64,000 nucleotides of DNA from NCBI GenBank assembly GCA_002890675.1, contig PEFW01000002.1, forward strand, positions 1 to 64,000, written 5' to 3'. The notes beneath the pieces are model-generated. The model did no database searches. It worked only from the letters and a program-made list of their open reading frames with translations, and was not told the origin of the DNA. The DNA is from Candidatus Methylaffinis lahnbergensis (GTDB lineage: Bacteria > Pseudomonadota > Alphaproteobacteria > Rhizobiales > Beijerinckiaceae). Within the stretch, counting starts at the first letter, position 1; the number at the start of each line of letters is the position of its first letter. This document shows positions 43,204-51,271 of this stretch, piece after piece. Position numbers and translations under genes: made by a program.

Positions 43204-43226
43204 TATCAGTCAAGTGCATAATCGCG
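43204..43226 (-). repeat. Right terminal inverted repeat of the IS1595-type element
   Basis: Read on the minus strand from 43226 it begins CGCGATTATG and continues to ACTGATA, the partner of 40604-40626. The 8-bp target duplicate TGCAAAAA follows at 43227-43234. Confidence 0.8.
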
Positions 43227-43234
43227 TGCAAAAA
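43227..43234 (+). repeat. Target-site duplication, right copy
   Basis: TGCAAAAA is identical to 40596-40603 and directly abuts the right inverted repeat. Beyond it the native recA upstream region resumes. Confidence 0.85.
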
Positions 43235-43249
43235 ACCACTTGTAAATGA

Positions 43250-43264
43250 GAACAAACCATGTAC
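43250..43264 (+). promoter_or_regulatory. Probable LexA box of recA (one mismatch)
   Basis: GAACAAACCATGTAC fits GAAC-N7-GAAC except for GTAC in the second half. It lies 63-77 bases before the recA start and only 23 bp from the inverted repeat of the inserted element, so the operator was left intact but its upstream context was replaced. Confidence 0.55.
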
Positions 43265-43326
43265 GATGGAACCATCGCAGCAAAATTTGCGCATAGGCCC
43301 CGCTCATGCCAGAAGGGAAGATCACC

Positions 43327-44409
43327 ATGACCCAAGCAAACCTCCGTCTCGTGGAAGGGACGTCCGTGGACAAGACCAAGGCGCTCGACGCCGCGCTGTC
43401 GCAGATCGAACGGGCCTTCGGGAAGGGCTCGATCATGCGCCTCGGGAAAAACCAGAAGGCGGTCGAAATCGATACCGTGCCGACAGGTTCGCTCGGCTTG
43501 GACATCGCGTTGGGGGTCGGCGGCCTCCCACGCGGGCGAGTCGTCGAGATTTACGGTCCGGAATCCTCGGGCAAGACCACCTTGACCTTGCATGTCATCG
43601 CCGAGGCCCAGAAAAAGGGCGGTGTCTGCGCTTTCATCGACGCCGAACATGCGCTCGATACCATCTATGCGCGCAAGCTCGGGATTAATCTCGAAGATCT
43701 CCTGATCTCGCAGCCGGACACTGGCGAACAGGCGCTCGAAATCACGGATACGCTGGTGCGTTCCGGCGCGGTCGACGTTCTCGTCATCGATTCGGTCGCG
43801 GCGCTCACTCCGCGCGCCGAGATCGAGGGCGAAATGGGCGATAGCCAACCCGGTCTCCAGGCACGGCTCATGAGCCAGGCGCTGCGCAAGCTCACCGCCT
43901 CGATCTCACGCTCGCAAACGACGGTTATCTTCATCAATCAAATCCGGATGAAGATCGGCGTCATGTATGGCAGCCCGGAGACCACGAGTGGCGGCAATGC
44001 GTTGAAATTTTATGCGTCCATCCGGCTCGACATCCGCAGGATCGGATCAATCAAGGACCACGACGAAGTCACCGGAAATCAAACTCGCGTCAAGGTCGTG
44101 AAGAACAAGCTCGCGCCGCCGTTTAAACAGGTCGAATTCGATATCATGTACGGCGAGGGCATATCCAAGACGGGCGAACTTATCGATCTTGGCGTAAAGG
44201 CTGGCGTCGTCGAAAAATCCGGGGCCTGGTTCTCCTATGATAGCCAGCGGCTCGGCCAAGGCCGGGAAAACGCAAAGAATTTTCTCAAGGCCAATCCGCA
44301 GATAGCGGAACGGATCGAGCAAGGCATTCGCGAAAACTCCGGGCTTATCGCCGACCGTCTTCTCGACCAATCCGGCATGAGCGGGCCGGCCGAGGAAACC
44401 GGCAATTAA
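43327..44409 (+). CDS. recA: Recombinase RecA
   Basis: I start at the ATG behind GAAGGGAAG ([20 protein letters not shown]); an ATG 21 bp upstream has no ribosome site. Walker A is GPESSGKTT (77-85), with [20 protein letters not shown] (Walker B region), the L2 loop [20 protein letters not shown] and [20 protein letters not shown]. The C-terminus is acidic. The 360-residue protein drives homologous recombination and LexA cleavage. It is normally followed by alaS. Here a 1.76-kb insertion separates the two, and another element lies just upstream. Confidence 0.97.
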   Translation: MTQANLRLVEGTSVDKTKALDAALSQIERAFGKGSIMRLGKNQKAVEIDTVPTGSLGLDIALGVGGLPRGRVVEIYGPESSGKTTLTLHVIAEAQKKGGVCAFIDAEHALDTIYARKLGINLEDLLISQPDTGEQALEITDTLVRSGAVDVLVIDSVAALTPRAEIEGEMGDSQPGLQARLMSQALRKLTASISRSQTTVIFINQIRMKIGVMYGSPETTSGGNALKFYASIRLDIRRIGSIKDHDEVTGNQTRVKVVKNKLAPPFKQVEFDIMYGEGISKTGELIDLGVKAGVVEKSGAWFSYDSQRLGQGRENAKNFLKANPQIAERIEQGIRENSGLIADRLLDQSGMSGPAEETGN

Positions 44410-44523
44410 GATTTGCGCCGGGCAGATTTGCGCTGGTGTTGGTCATGATGTCCAACCTAGGAACTTGGTCTATTGTAGGCCCGGATTGGCTCATCGCGGG
44501 TTTAGCGCTCCGCTGCTCTTTTG

Positions 44524-44541
44524 GGGAATTATAGCATGGGC
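44524..44541 (+). repeat. Left inverted repeat of the restriction-modification cassette
   Basis: It begins GGGAATTATAGC. Sixteen of 18 positions match the reverse complement of 46264-46281. The octamer before it (CTCTTTTG) resembles the one after the right end (TTTTTTTG). Confidence 0.7.
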
Positions 44542-44724
44542 GGTCTTGAAGCGTGGCCTTCACGGCGCCTATCACCATGTCCTAAGCATTTGGCCCGATA
44601 TGTGGACGAATTCACATTCCGCCTTAACGACGGCAATGTGGCCCGGCATACCATGCAGCGCCTCGATAGCTTGTTACTCAGCACTAACGGTCGTCCAATC
44701 AATTACAGGGAATTGACCGCATGA
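44537..44724 (+). pseudogene. IS1595-family transposase, C-terminal remnant
   Basis: The first frame reads AVLKRGLHGAYHHV. After a frameshift it continues PKHLARYVDEFTFRLNDGNV, ARHTMQRLDSLLLSTNGRPI, then NYRELTA. The phrase F-x-(V/L)LKRGLHG-x-YHHVSPKHL-x-RYV-(D/E)EF-x-FR-N is the C-terminus of IS1595 transposases. Its stop overlaps the methyltransferase ATG by 4 bases, so the methyltransferase was probably read as a coupled passenger gene. Confidence 0.75.
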
Positions 44725-45653
44725 CGGATGATCTAGAGCCTTTGACTAAGCTCGGCAAAGTCGTAATGGCCTACAGCCCCGATCAGATTGGCACCAGTAA
44801 GTGGGCTGTAACGCAATCAGCGCCGGGCGCCGAGATGGTTTGTTTGGACAACCTTAAATATATGAAAGGGTTGCCTGCCGAGTCCATGCAACTCGTCGTA
44901 ACCTCGCCGCCATATAACATAGGCAAGGCTTACGAAGCGAAAAGCTCGCTCGAAATATATATCGCCGCCCAGGCGAAGGTGATCGCAGAGTGCGTTCGGC
45001 TGTTGCATCCGTGCGGTTCGATATGCTGGCAAGTTGGGAACCACATTCAGGACGGCGAGATATTTCCGCTCGATACGATGCTCTATCCGATCTTTCAGGG
45101 GCACGGCTTAAAGCTCCGCAACCGCATTGTTTGGCATTTTGAACACGGCCTTCATTGTTCCAAACGGCTATCTGGGCGTTACGAGACGATCCTTTGGTTC
45201 ACCAAGGGTGACGATTACATTTTCAACTTGGATCCAATCCGCGTCCCTTCGAAATATCCGGGCAAGAAATATTTCAAGGGGCCGAAGGCGGGTCAGTTTT
45301 CCGGTAATCCGTTGGGAAAGAATCCTGGCGATGTTTGGGTATTTCCAAATGTCAAAAACAACCACGTCGAGAAAACACCGCATCCCTGCCAGTTCCCCGT
45401 TGAACTTATCGAACGGCTGGTCCTGTCTCTCACGGAAAAAGGTGACAATGTTTTAGACCCATATATGGGCGTTGGCACAGCGATTATAGGCGCTGAGTTG
45501 CACGGGCGTATTGGTTACGGTTGCGACGTGGTTAAACAGTATGTGGACATCGCCGTGGAGAGACTCGGCGAGCTGAAAGCGGGCACGCTGAGAACTCGCC
45601 CGATGCACAAGCCGGTTTACAACCCAGCGCTGCCGTACGGCGGTCATCGGTGA
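44721..45653 (+). CDS. Site-specific DNA methyltransferase (beta-class, N4-C/N6-A type)
   Basis: Motif IV is TSPPYN (residues 61-66), near the N-terminus. Motif I follows at the C-terminal end as DPYMGVGTA (246-254), giving the beta-class order. SPPY favours N4-cytosine methylation. Other family parts are NRIVWHFEHGLHCSKRLSGR, YETILWFTKGDDYIFNLDPI and HPCQFPVELIERLVLSLTEK. The 310-residue gene is intact, overlaps the transposase remnant (ATGA) and its stop overlaps the start of the restriction enzyme gene. By its partner, the target is probably RGATCY- or AGATCT-like, which is inference. Confidence 0.88.
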   Translation: MTDDLEPLTKLGKVVMAYSPDQIGTSKWAVTQSAPGAEMVCLDNLKYMKGLPAESMQLVVTSPPYNIGKAYEAKSSLEIYIAAQAKVIAECVRLLHPCGSICWQVGNHIQDGEIFPLDTMLYPIFQGHGLKLRNRIVWHFEHGLHCSKRLSGRYETILWFTKGDDYIFNLDPIRVPSKYPGKKYFKGPKAGQFSGNPLGKNPGDVWVFPNVKNNHVEKTPHPCQFPVELIERLVLSLTEKGDNVLDPYMGVGTAIIGAELHGRIGYGCDVVKQYVDIAVERLGELKAGTLRTRPMHKPVYNPALPYGGHR

Positions 45654-46259
45654 AAATTGCCGCGCTCCATTCGCATCAAAACGGATGGGAATTCATCAAA
45701 GTCCACAAACCTGCGCCATGGGCGGAAATTGAAAAGATAATTGCCGCCGTCGATGCGACGACACAAGAGCAAAGTTTGAAAGGAGAAGCGCAGCCGCAGA
45801 ACCGTGTTCTGTTCGCCCATCGCCATGAACAAGTCATGGTGGGCGAGTTTGGCAGCCGGGACTGGGAAGAACAACGCTCGGCGTAGTGGGTGACGGAAGA
45901 TACAAAGCTCATCGGAAAGACGATGAAACTTACGCCCTCTGAACAGAAGAAAAAGATTGAGGCCACTGGAAAGCGTCCCATTCTCTCGTACAACCAAACC
46001 GATTTTGTAAAGGACCGTATCGCAGTCGAGGTTCAATTCGGTAAATACTCTTTCATGGCCTTTGACCTATTCGTAAAGCACATGGCATTCTACATCGGCG
46101 AAGTGATCGACGTTGACGTGGAGATTCTCGCCATGAAGTCTCTGCAAAAAGGAAATGGCGTCGGGCGTCGGGTACTACGAAGGCGAACTTTACAACCTCA
46201 TCCGGGAAGGCCGCGGTGTTCCCGCCGTTCCATTGGCTCTAATCGGCGTAGCGCCGTAG
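45650..46259 (+). pseudogene. Type II restriction endonuclease, BglII/BstYI family, inactivated
   Basis: The frame opens with GTG (GTGA overlap with the methyltransferase stop): MKIAALHSHQNGWEFIKVHK, PAPWAEIEKIIAAVDATTQE. At 45884-45886 a TAG interrupts where relatives have Tyr before WVTED. The same frame resumes WVTEDTKLIGKTMKLTPSEQ, SYNQTDFVKDRIAVEVQFGK, YSFMAFDLFVKHMAFYIGEV with the catalytic region AVEVQFGK. Near 46150 a frameshift follows, after which MASGVGYYEGELYNLIREGR and GVPAVPLALIGVAP end at TAG 46259. It therefore has two inactivating lesions in an otherwise recognisable full-length (~200 aa) enzyme. Confidence 0.8.
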
Positions 46260-46263
46260 GGAA

Positions 46264-46281
46264 GCCAACGCTATAATTCCC
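46264..46281 (-). repeat. Right inverted repeat of the restriction-modification cassette
   Basis: Read on the minus strand from 46281 it is GGGAATTATAGC then GTTGGC, the partner of 44524-44541. The alaS leader resumes just after it. Confidence 0.7.
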
Positions 46282-46352
46282 TTTTTTTGGGTGGCCGGCG
46301 CCGCCAGCGCGGGCTCGCTGACAATCAAGATTGAGACTACGGGTGTGACGAA

Positions 46353-49043
46353 ATGAACGGGGTCAGCGAGATCCGGTCGGCCTTTCTCGATTTCTTCAAA
46401 AAGGATGGACACGAGATCGTGGCTTCTTCGTCGCTCGTGCCGCAAAATGACCCAACCCTCATGTTCACCAACGCCGGAATGGTTCAGTTCAAGAACCTTT
46501 TTACCGGCGTCGAAAAGCGCGCCTATACGCGCGCGACTACCGCGCAGAAATGCGTCCGCGCGGGCGGAAAACACAATGATCTCGACAATGTCGGTTATAC
46601 GGCGCGCCATCACACATTTTTTGAAATGCTGGGTAATTTTTCCTTCGGCGACTATTTTAAGCCGCTAGCCATCGAACTCGCCTGGAAATTGATCACGTGC
46701 GAATTCGGTTTGCAAAAGAACCGTCTTCTCGTCACGGTTTACCACGACGATGATGAAGCCTATGAATTGTGGAAGAAGATCGCTGGGTTTCCGGACTCCA
46801 AGATCATCCGTATCGGTACCACGGAAAATTTTTGGGCAATGGGCGATACTGGTCCATGCGGTCCTTGCTCCGAGATTTTCTACGATCAGGGCGACAAGCT
46901 CCAAGGAGGTCCGCCGGGCAGCTCGGACGCGGACGGCGACCGTTTTCTCGAATTTTGGAACCTCGTCTTTATGCAATTCGAGCAGGTCTCGCCTGACCAG
47001 CGCATCGATTTGCCGCGGCCATCGATCGATACCGGCATCGGGCTTGAACGTATCGCCGCGCTCCTGCAAGGTGTTACGTCCAATTACGACATCGACCTTA
47101 TGCGCACCTTGATCCTCGCTGTCGCTTCGGTGACCGGCGTCGATCCGGACGGTCCTCAAAAGGCGAGCCACAGGGTCATCGCCGACCATCTGCGTGCGTC
47201 GGCTTTCCTTGTCGCGGACGGCGTCTTGCCGTCAAACGAGGGCCGCGGCTACGTGCTGCGTCGAATCATGCGGCGAGCCATGCGCCACGCCCAATTGCTC
47301 GGGGCTAAGGAACCTGCGATGTGGCGGCTCGTTCCAACGCTTTCCCGGGAAATGAGTCAGGCCTACCCCGAGCTTTTACGCGCCGAGCCGCTCATCATCG
47401 AAACCCTGCGCCTGGAAGAGACCCGGTTCCTGGACACTCTCGCGCGTGGCCTGTCGATCCTTGACGAGGCAACCCGCGATCTTCCGCAAGGTGGCATTCT
47501 GCCCGGAGGCGTCGCGTTCAAACTCTATGACACTTACGGTTTTCCACTTGATCTCACGCAGGACGCCTTGCGCGCTCGCTCGCTTCATGTGGACATCGAA
47601 GGATTCGAGGCCGCGATGGAGCGCCAGCGGCGCGAGGCACGCAAGGCCTGGGCCGGTTCCGGCGAATTGGCGACCGAGGCTTTGTGGTTCGCCGTCAAGG
47701 AGAAAACTGGAGCGACGGAATTTTTGGGCTACGACATGGAGCGCGCGGAGGGGCTTGTCGCCGCGATTCTCAAGGACGGTAAGGAAGTCGAGATCCTCGG
47801 CCAGGGAGAAACCGGATTCGTCATCCTCAATCAGACGCCTTTCTACGGCGAATCCGGCGGCCAAGTCGGCGACACCGGCGTGATGCGTGCAAACGGCGTT
47901 CGCTTCCGTGTCGACAATACCCAGAAGAAACTCGGCAATCTATTTGTTCATGAGGGATTGGTCGAAGAAGGCGAGGTTCGCCTCGGGCTTCCCCTTGAGC
48001 TGGCTGTCGATCACGAACGCCGGCGAGCGGTGCGCGCCAATCATTCGGCGACGCACCTTCTGCACGAGGGGCTCCGCCAGGTCCTCGGCGAACACGTGGC
48101 GCAAAAGGGTTCGCTAGTTGCTCCGGACCGGCTGCGTTTCGACTTTACGCATCACAAGCCGATCAGCTTGGATGAGCTCGCCCGCGTCGAGGACATCGCC
48201 AATCGCGCCGTGCTGGGCAACACGCCCGTCGTGACCCGCCTAATGGGCGTCGACGAGGCCATTGGAACCGGCGCCCGCGCGCTTTTCGGGGAGAAATATG
48301 GCGACGAAGTTCGCGTCGTGTCGATGGGCTTTGCGCCCGCCCGCGAGGATGGTTTGCCAGACTCCTCGAAACCGGCTTTTTCAACCGAGCTTTGCGGCGG
48401 CACGCATGTTTCCCGCACCGGTGATATCGGAATCATCACGATCATCTCGGAAACCGCGGTCGCGGCCGGCGTCCGGCGCATCGAAGCCAAGACGGCGGCC
48501 GAGGCGCGCCATCATCTCAACACGCGGGCTCACCAGCTGCATCACGTCGCGGCGCTTCTAAGGGCTCCCGAAGAGGACGCGGCCAAGCGCTTGGCGAGCC
48601 TCATCGAGGCGAGCCGGAAGCTTGAACGCGAGCTGCGTGAGGCGCGCAAGAAACTGGCAATGAGTGGAGCCGCCTCGGGAAGCGCGCAACCGTTGGAAGA
48701 AATAGGCGGCGTTAAATTCTTCTCTCGCGTGGTATCTGGAATCACGATGAACGATCTCAAATCGCTCGCCGACGAAGCGAAGTTAAGCGTCGGCTCCGGG
48801 GTTGTCGCGATCGTCGGCGTCGACGGCGATGGGAAGGCAGGTATCGTGGTCGGGGTTACGCCCGATTTGACAGAGCGCTTCGACGCGGTCCAATTGGTGC
48901 GTCCCGCGGCTGCCAAACTTGGCGGCAAGGGTGGCGGCGGCCGCCGCGACATGGCTCAAGCGGGAGGACCGGATAGCGCCGCCGCGGACGCAGCGCTCGC
49001 GGCCGTTGGCGACCTGTTGCGGGAAACCGAAATTGCTTCCTGA
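46353..49043 (+). CDS. alaS: Alanine-tRNA ligase
   Basis: The 896-residue enzyme starts [20 protein letters not shown]. Class II catalytic motifs are in [20 protein letters not shown] and [20 protein letters not shown]. The editing domain has [11 protein letters not shown] and the zinc-binding [15 protein letters not shown]. The C-terminal C-Ala domain ends with [20 protein letters not shown]. It charges tRNA-Ala in the cytoplasm. It is usually directly downstream of recA in Alphaproteobacteria. The restriction-modification cassette has inserted about 70 bp upstream, so alaS must use its own or a cassette promoter. Confidence 0.97.
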   Translation: MNGVSEIRSAFLDFFKKDGHEIVASSSLVPQNDPTLMFTNAGMVQFKNLFTGVEKRAYTRATTAQKCVRAGGKHNDLDNVGYTARHHTFFEMLGNFSFGDYFKPLAIELAWKLITCEFGLQKNRLLVTVYHDDDEAYELWKKIAGFPDSKIIRIGTTENFWAMGDTGPCGPCSEIFYDQGDKLQGGPPGSSDADGDRFLEFWNLVFMQFEQVSPDQRIDLPRPSIDTGIGLERIAALLQGVTSNYDIDLMRTLILAVASVTGVDPDGPQKASHRVIADHLRASAFLVADGVLPSNEGRGYVLRRIMRRAMRHAQLLGAKEPAMWRLVPTLSREMSQAYPELLRAEPLIIETLRLEETRFLDTLARGLSILDEATRDLPQGGILPGGVAFKLYDTYGFPLDLTQDALRARSLHVDIEGFEAAMERQRREARKAWAGSGELATEALWFAVKEKTGATEFLGYDMERAEGLVAAILKDGKEVEILGQGETGFVILNQTPFYGESGGQVGDTGVMRANGVRFRVDNTQKKLGNLFVHEGLVEEGEVRLGLPLELAVDHERRRAVRANHSATHLLHEGLRQVLGEHVAQKGSLVAPDRLRFDFTHHKPISLDELARVEDIANRAVLGNTPVVTRLMGVDEAIGTGARALFGEKYGDEVRVVSMGFAPAREDGLPDSSKPAFSTELCGGTHVSRTGDIGIITIISETAVAAGVRRIEAKTAAEARHHLNTRAHQLHHVAALLRAPEEDAAKRLASLIEASRKLERELREARKKLAMSGAASGSAQPLEEIGGVKFFSRVVSGITMNDLKSLADEAKLSVGSGVVAIVGVDGDGKAGIVVGVTPDLTERFDAVQLVRPAAAKLGGKGGGGRRDMAQAGGPDSAAADAALAAVGDLLRETEIAS

Positions 49044-49128
49044 CGGCCAGGGCACGCTGGGTCCTCATCCCCAGTCCCTGCCCCATGGAGCAGAGGAGTT
49101 CGTTACCGCGGCGCGTAGGCCAAATTCG

Positions 49129-49554
49129 ATGTTCAAAAAGATACTGATCCCAATCGATCTGACCGAATTGACGATCGCGAAACCAGCCCTCGATGCCGCG
49201 GTGGAGCTCGCGCTTCAGTCGAAGGGCGCCTTGCGACTTATCTCGGTCGAAACATTGCTTCCCGCGAGTTTCATGGAATATGTGCCGCTGGAATTCGACA
49301 AAACGCAAGAAGAGCGCGCCATTCGTGCGCTTGTCGAGATCAGCGCCGGCCTTGCTATTCCAAAGGAGAGCATGTCGCATAGCGTCAGGTTTGGCGGCAT
49401 TTATGTCGAGATCCTGGCCGAAGCCGATGATTGGGGCGCCGATCTTATCGTGGTCGGATCGCATAGGCCGTCCATGTCGACCTATCTTATCGGCTCAAAC
49501 GCGAAAACAATCGTGCGGCATGCCAAATGTTCGGTGTTGGTCATCCGCACGTAA
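49129..49554 (+). CDS. Universal stress protein (UspA family)
   Basis: The ATG at 49129 gives [20 protein letters not shown], the standard UspA N-terminus; the open frame extends upstream into alaS but without homology. The ATP-binding-type C-terminal motif is [37 protein letters not shown] (G-x2-G-x9-G-(S/N) variant). The 141-residue length is typical. It lies 85 bp downstream of alaS and may share its transcript. Usp proteins are cytoplasmic and respond to starvation or stress. Confidence 0.88.
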   Translation: MFKKILIPIDLTELTIAKPALDAAVELALQSKGALRLISVETLLPASFMEYVPLEFDKTQEERAIRALVEISAGLAIPKESMSHSVRFGGIYVEILAEADDWGADLIVVGSHRPSMSTYLIGSNAKTIVRHAKCSVLVIRT

Positions 49555-49707
49555 AGCCGGAATTTTTAAAAATCGGCGCAACTGGGGCGGCGTTAATCGA
49601 GAAGCCGCGCTGGGTCTATGACACGGCGACAAAGAAAAACCCGTGGCAATTGACGTGCGCCTTCGCGTTGTGGACGCGCGGCGCGATCCTTGGCTAGGCT
49701 CGGGAGA

Positions 49708-50577
49708 TCAAGGACAAGTTTTCTGTGCTGCGGTGGCGTACTGGCTGTGATTTAATTGGCGAGCAAGCCTGCCGACGATCCAGGCGATCACGTCCTCTGC
49801 AATGCGCCGAGCCCCCTCGCCCAGCAGCACATTGTGCCCGTGCGCTGGCTCAAGCTGGTACGTCGCGCCGTATAGGACGGCGAGCGCTGCGCCAGTTTCG
49901 GGCGGCGTCAAAATGTCGAGCGCACCCGACACGATAAGGATAGGCGCGGTGAGTTTCGTCGCGTCGACGGCAAGCGACCAGCGCGTCGCCTCGTAGACCC
50001 GCAAGGGCGATTCTGGGACGAGGAGCGCGTTGAAATGTGCGGCCTGCATGTCGTCCAAGCCCTGAAAAAACATTTGCCGAGCGACGTCGGGAGGCGGCGG
50101 CCCCCATGGCGCGTCCATATCGCCGATGGGCAATTCAATCGGTGTTGCGCCGACGTTCGACGGCACGACCGGCGTCAGCAGCACAAGTGCGCCGACCTCG
50201 TGCGCCGACGCGTAGAGCTGTGCAGCAAGCCCGCCCATGGAATGGGCGATAAGGACCGGTGGCGTATCGAAGCAGCGTGCAACCTTGTCGATATCGTCGA
50301 CGACGTCGGCGATCGACATGTTCACGAACGAGTCATCGTTGATCACTGCCGAACCGCCGCGACCACGCCAGTTGAGGGCGTGAACCTCGTAGCCGGCGGC
50401 CGCGTAGACAGCGGCATGTTCCTGCCAGCTCCACGATGCGTGGAGACCACCGTGCACGCAGATCAGCGGCGGCCGCTGCGCCGCGTCTTTCGGCGCAGTG
50501 GTGAATCGTTCGACGCGAATGCCGTCGATGTCATACTGATCGTGATTGATACAGGGCATTCCAGGAATGGTGTTCAT
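49708..50577 (-). CDS. Alpha/beta-fold hydrolase
   Basis: AAGGAG lies before the ATG (MNTIPGMPCINHDQYDIDGI). The fold shows the oxyanion segment PPLICVHGGLHASWSWQEHA, NWRGRGGSA, the nucleophile elbow VLIAHSMGGLAAQ (Ser), the acid in SGALDILTPPETGAAL and the His in LEPAHGHNVLLGEGARRIAE. The 289-residue cytoplasmic enzyme (no signal peptide) could be an esterase, lactonase or similar. The substrate is not visible. Its flanks hold no co-transcribed genes. Confidence 0.85.
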   Translation of the reverse strand: MNTIPGMPCINHDQYDIDGIRVERFTTAPKDAAQRPPLICVHGGLHASWSWQEHAAVYAAAGYEVHALNWRGRGGSAVINDDSFVNMSIADVVDDIDKVARCFDTPPVLIAHSMGGLAAQLYASAHEVGALVLLTPVVPSNVGATPIELPIGDMDAPWGPPPPDVARQMFFQGLDDMQAAHFNALLVPESPLRVYEATRWSLAVDATKLTAPILIVSGALDILTPPETGAALAVLYGATYQLEPAHGHNVLLGEGARRIAEDVIAWIVGRLARQLNHSQYATAAQKTCP

Positions 50578-51058
50578 GCTCTGTGCTCCTTAGAAGGGGA
50601 ATTGTCGTTGATCCATCTGGGCGGTGACCCACTTTACTTCCGTCATCTGTTTCCATCGAATAGCGGCCCCGGGACGGCTGTGGGCGCACCGAGGCGTCGT
50701 GCGCAGCAACGAGACGAGGCTTTGGTTCCGCAATGGGACCTAGCGGGCTCGCCAGCCTATCCGGCAAGTGGCGCCAAAACAGGGTGCTGAGATATATTTC
50801 GGCGACGCCGCGCAAATCCGGTCCGATCGCCACGCCGCCGCGCCTCGGGCAGACGAGGCGAAACGCTGATTGTCAAGGCGACAGGCGCGCGTTACGGTAT
50901 GATCCACTTCCAGCGATCTCGCCGCGCGGGCATAGTGGAAATTTCACGCATATTGCGAGGATGTATCTGGTCCAAATGTCGCTCGAGTTCCGATGACGCT
51001 CTCGCCGGGGCGCATGCGCTCGTCGCGCGTAGGTTGCGTTCTCTCTTTTAAAAGCGTT
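50578..51058. other. Gap between the hydrolase and tRNA-Leu, no gene seen
   Basis: Frames here are short and contradictory. The hydrolase promoter should lie in the left end and the tRNA-Leu(CAA) terminator in the right end. I recognise no remnant. Confidence 0.4.
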
Positions 51059-51145
51059 TGGTGCGGGCGGCCGGAATCGAACCGGCACTCTGTCGCCAGA
51101 ACTGGATTTTGAGTCCAGCGCGTCTACCAGTTCCGCCACGCCCGC
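51059..51145 (-). tRNA. tRNA-Leu (anticodon CAA)
   Basis: The 87-nt class II tRNA has encoded CCA. Acceptor GCGGGCG / CGCCCGC pairs perfectly. The anticodon arm is CTGGA-CTCAAAA-TCCAG (CAA), with a long variable arm TCTGGCGACAGAG and T-loop GGTTCGATTCC. Confidence 0.95.
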
Positions 51146-51271
51146 ATGAAGCCGCGAGTTCCTCGCACTCCAGCTGCGGCGCGACTCTTTTGCGGCTCTC
51201 AATCGCGCCTATCTGCCACGACTCCGAGCGTCAAGTCCAGCCGCACCCTCCCGAGCTGGTGGGGAGATCGC

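Larger units (their letters stand above)
40604..43226 (-). mobile_element. IS1595-family transposon with tRNA-like and protein cargo
   Basis: The element is 2623 bp. It is bounded by 23-bp imperfect inverted repeats and a perfect 8-bp target duplication. Contents from left to right: a hairpin, a tRNA-Cys-like sequence (minus strand), a second hairpin, a 244-aa protein gene, a tRNA-like sequence (plus strand), a strong terminator, a 58-aa ORF and the transposase (minus strand). Simple IS1595 elements are roughly 1 kb, so about 1.6 kb is cargo. It inserted about 100 bp upstream of the recA start codon. The exact duplication and intact transposase suggest recent insertion. Confidence 0.85.
44524..46281 (+). 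mobile_element. Non-autonomous IS1595-type element carrying a restriction-modification pair
   Basis: The 1758-bp unit is bounded by 18-bp inverted repeats (16 of 18 matching) and by octamers that agree at 6 of 8 positions, as expected for an aged 8-bp target duplication. Inside, almost immediately after the left repeat, only the last ~60 codons of an IS1595-type transposase remain. A DNA methyltransferase and a broken restriction enzyme gene follow. The internally deleted transposase implies mobilisation in trans, or deletion after insertion. It splits the usual recA-alaS neighbourhood. Confidence 0.7.

Noticed and set aside
43306..43326. Earlier ATG for recA
   Set aside because: It has no Shine-Dalgarno, and the extra seven residues (MPEGKIT) are translated ribosome-site sequence.
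50531..50833. 100-codon minus-strand frame overlapping the hydrolase start
   Set aside because: No recognisable family, and it conflicts with a well-supported hydrolase start and ribosome site.
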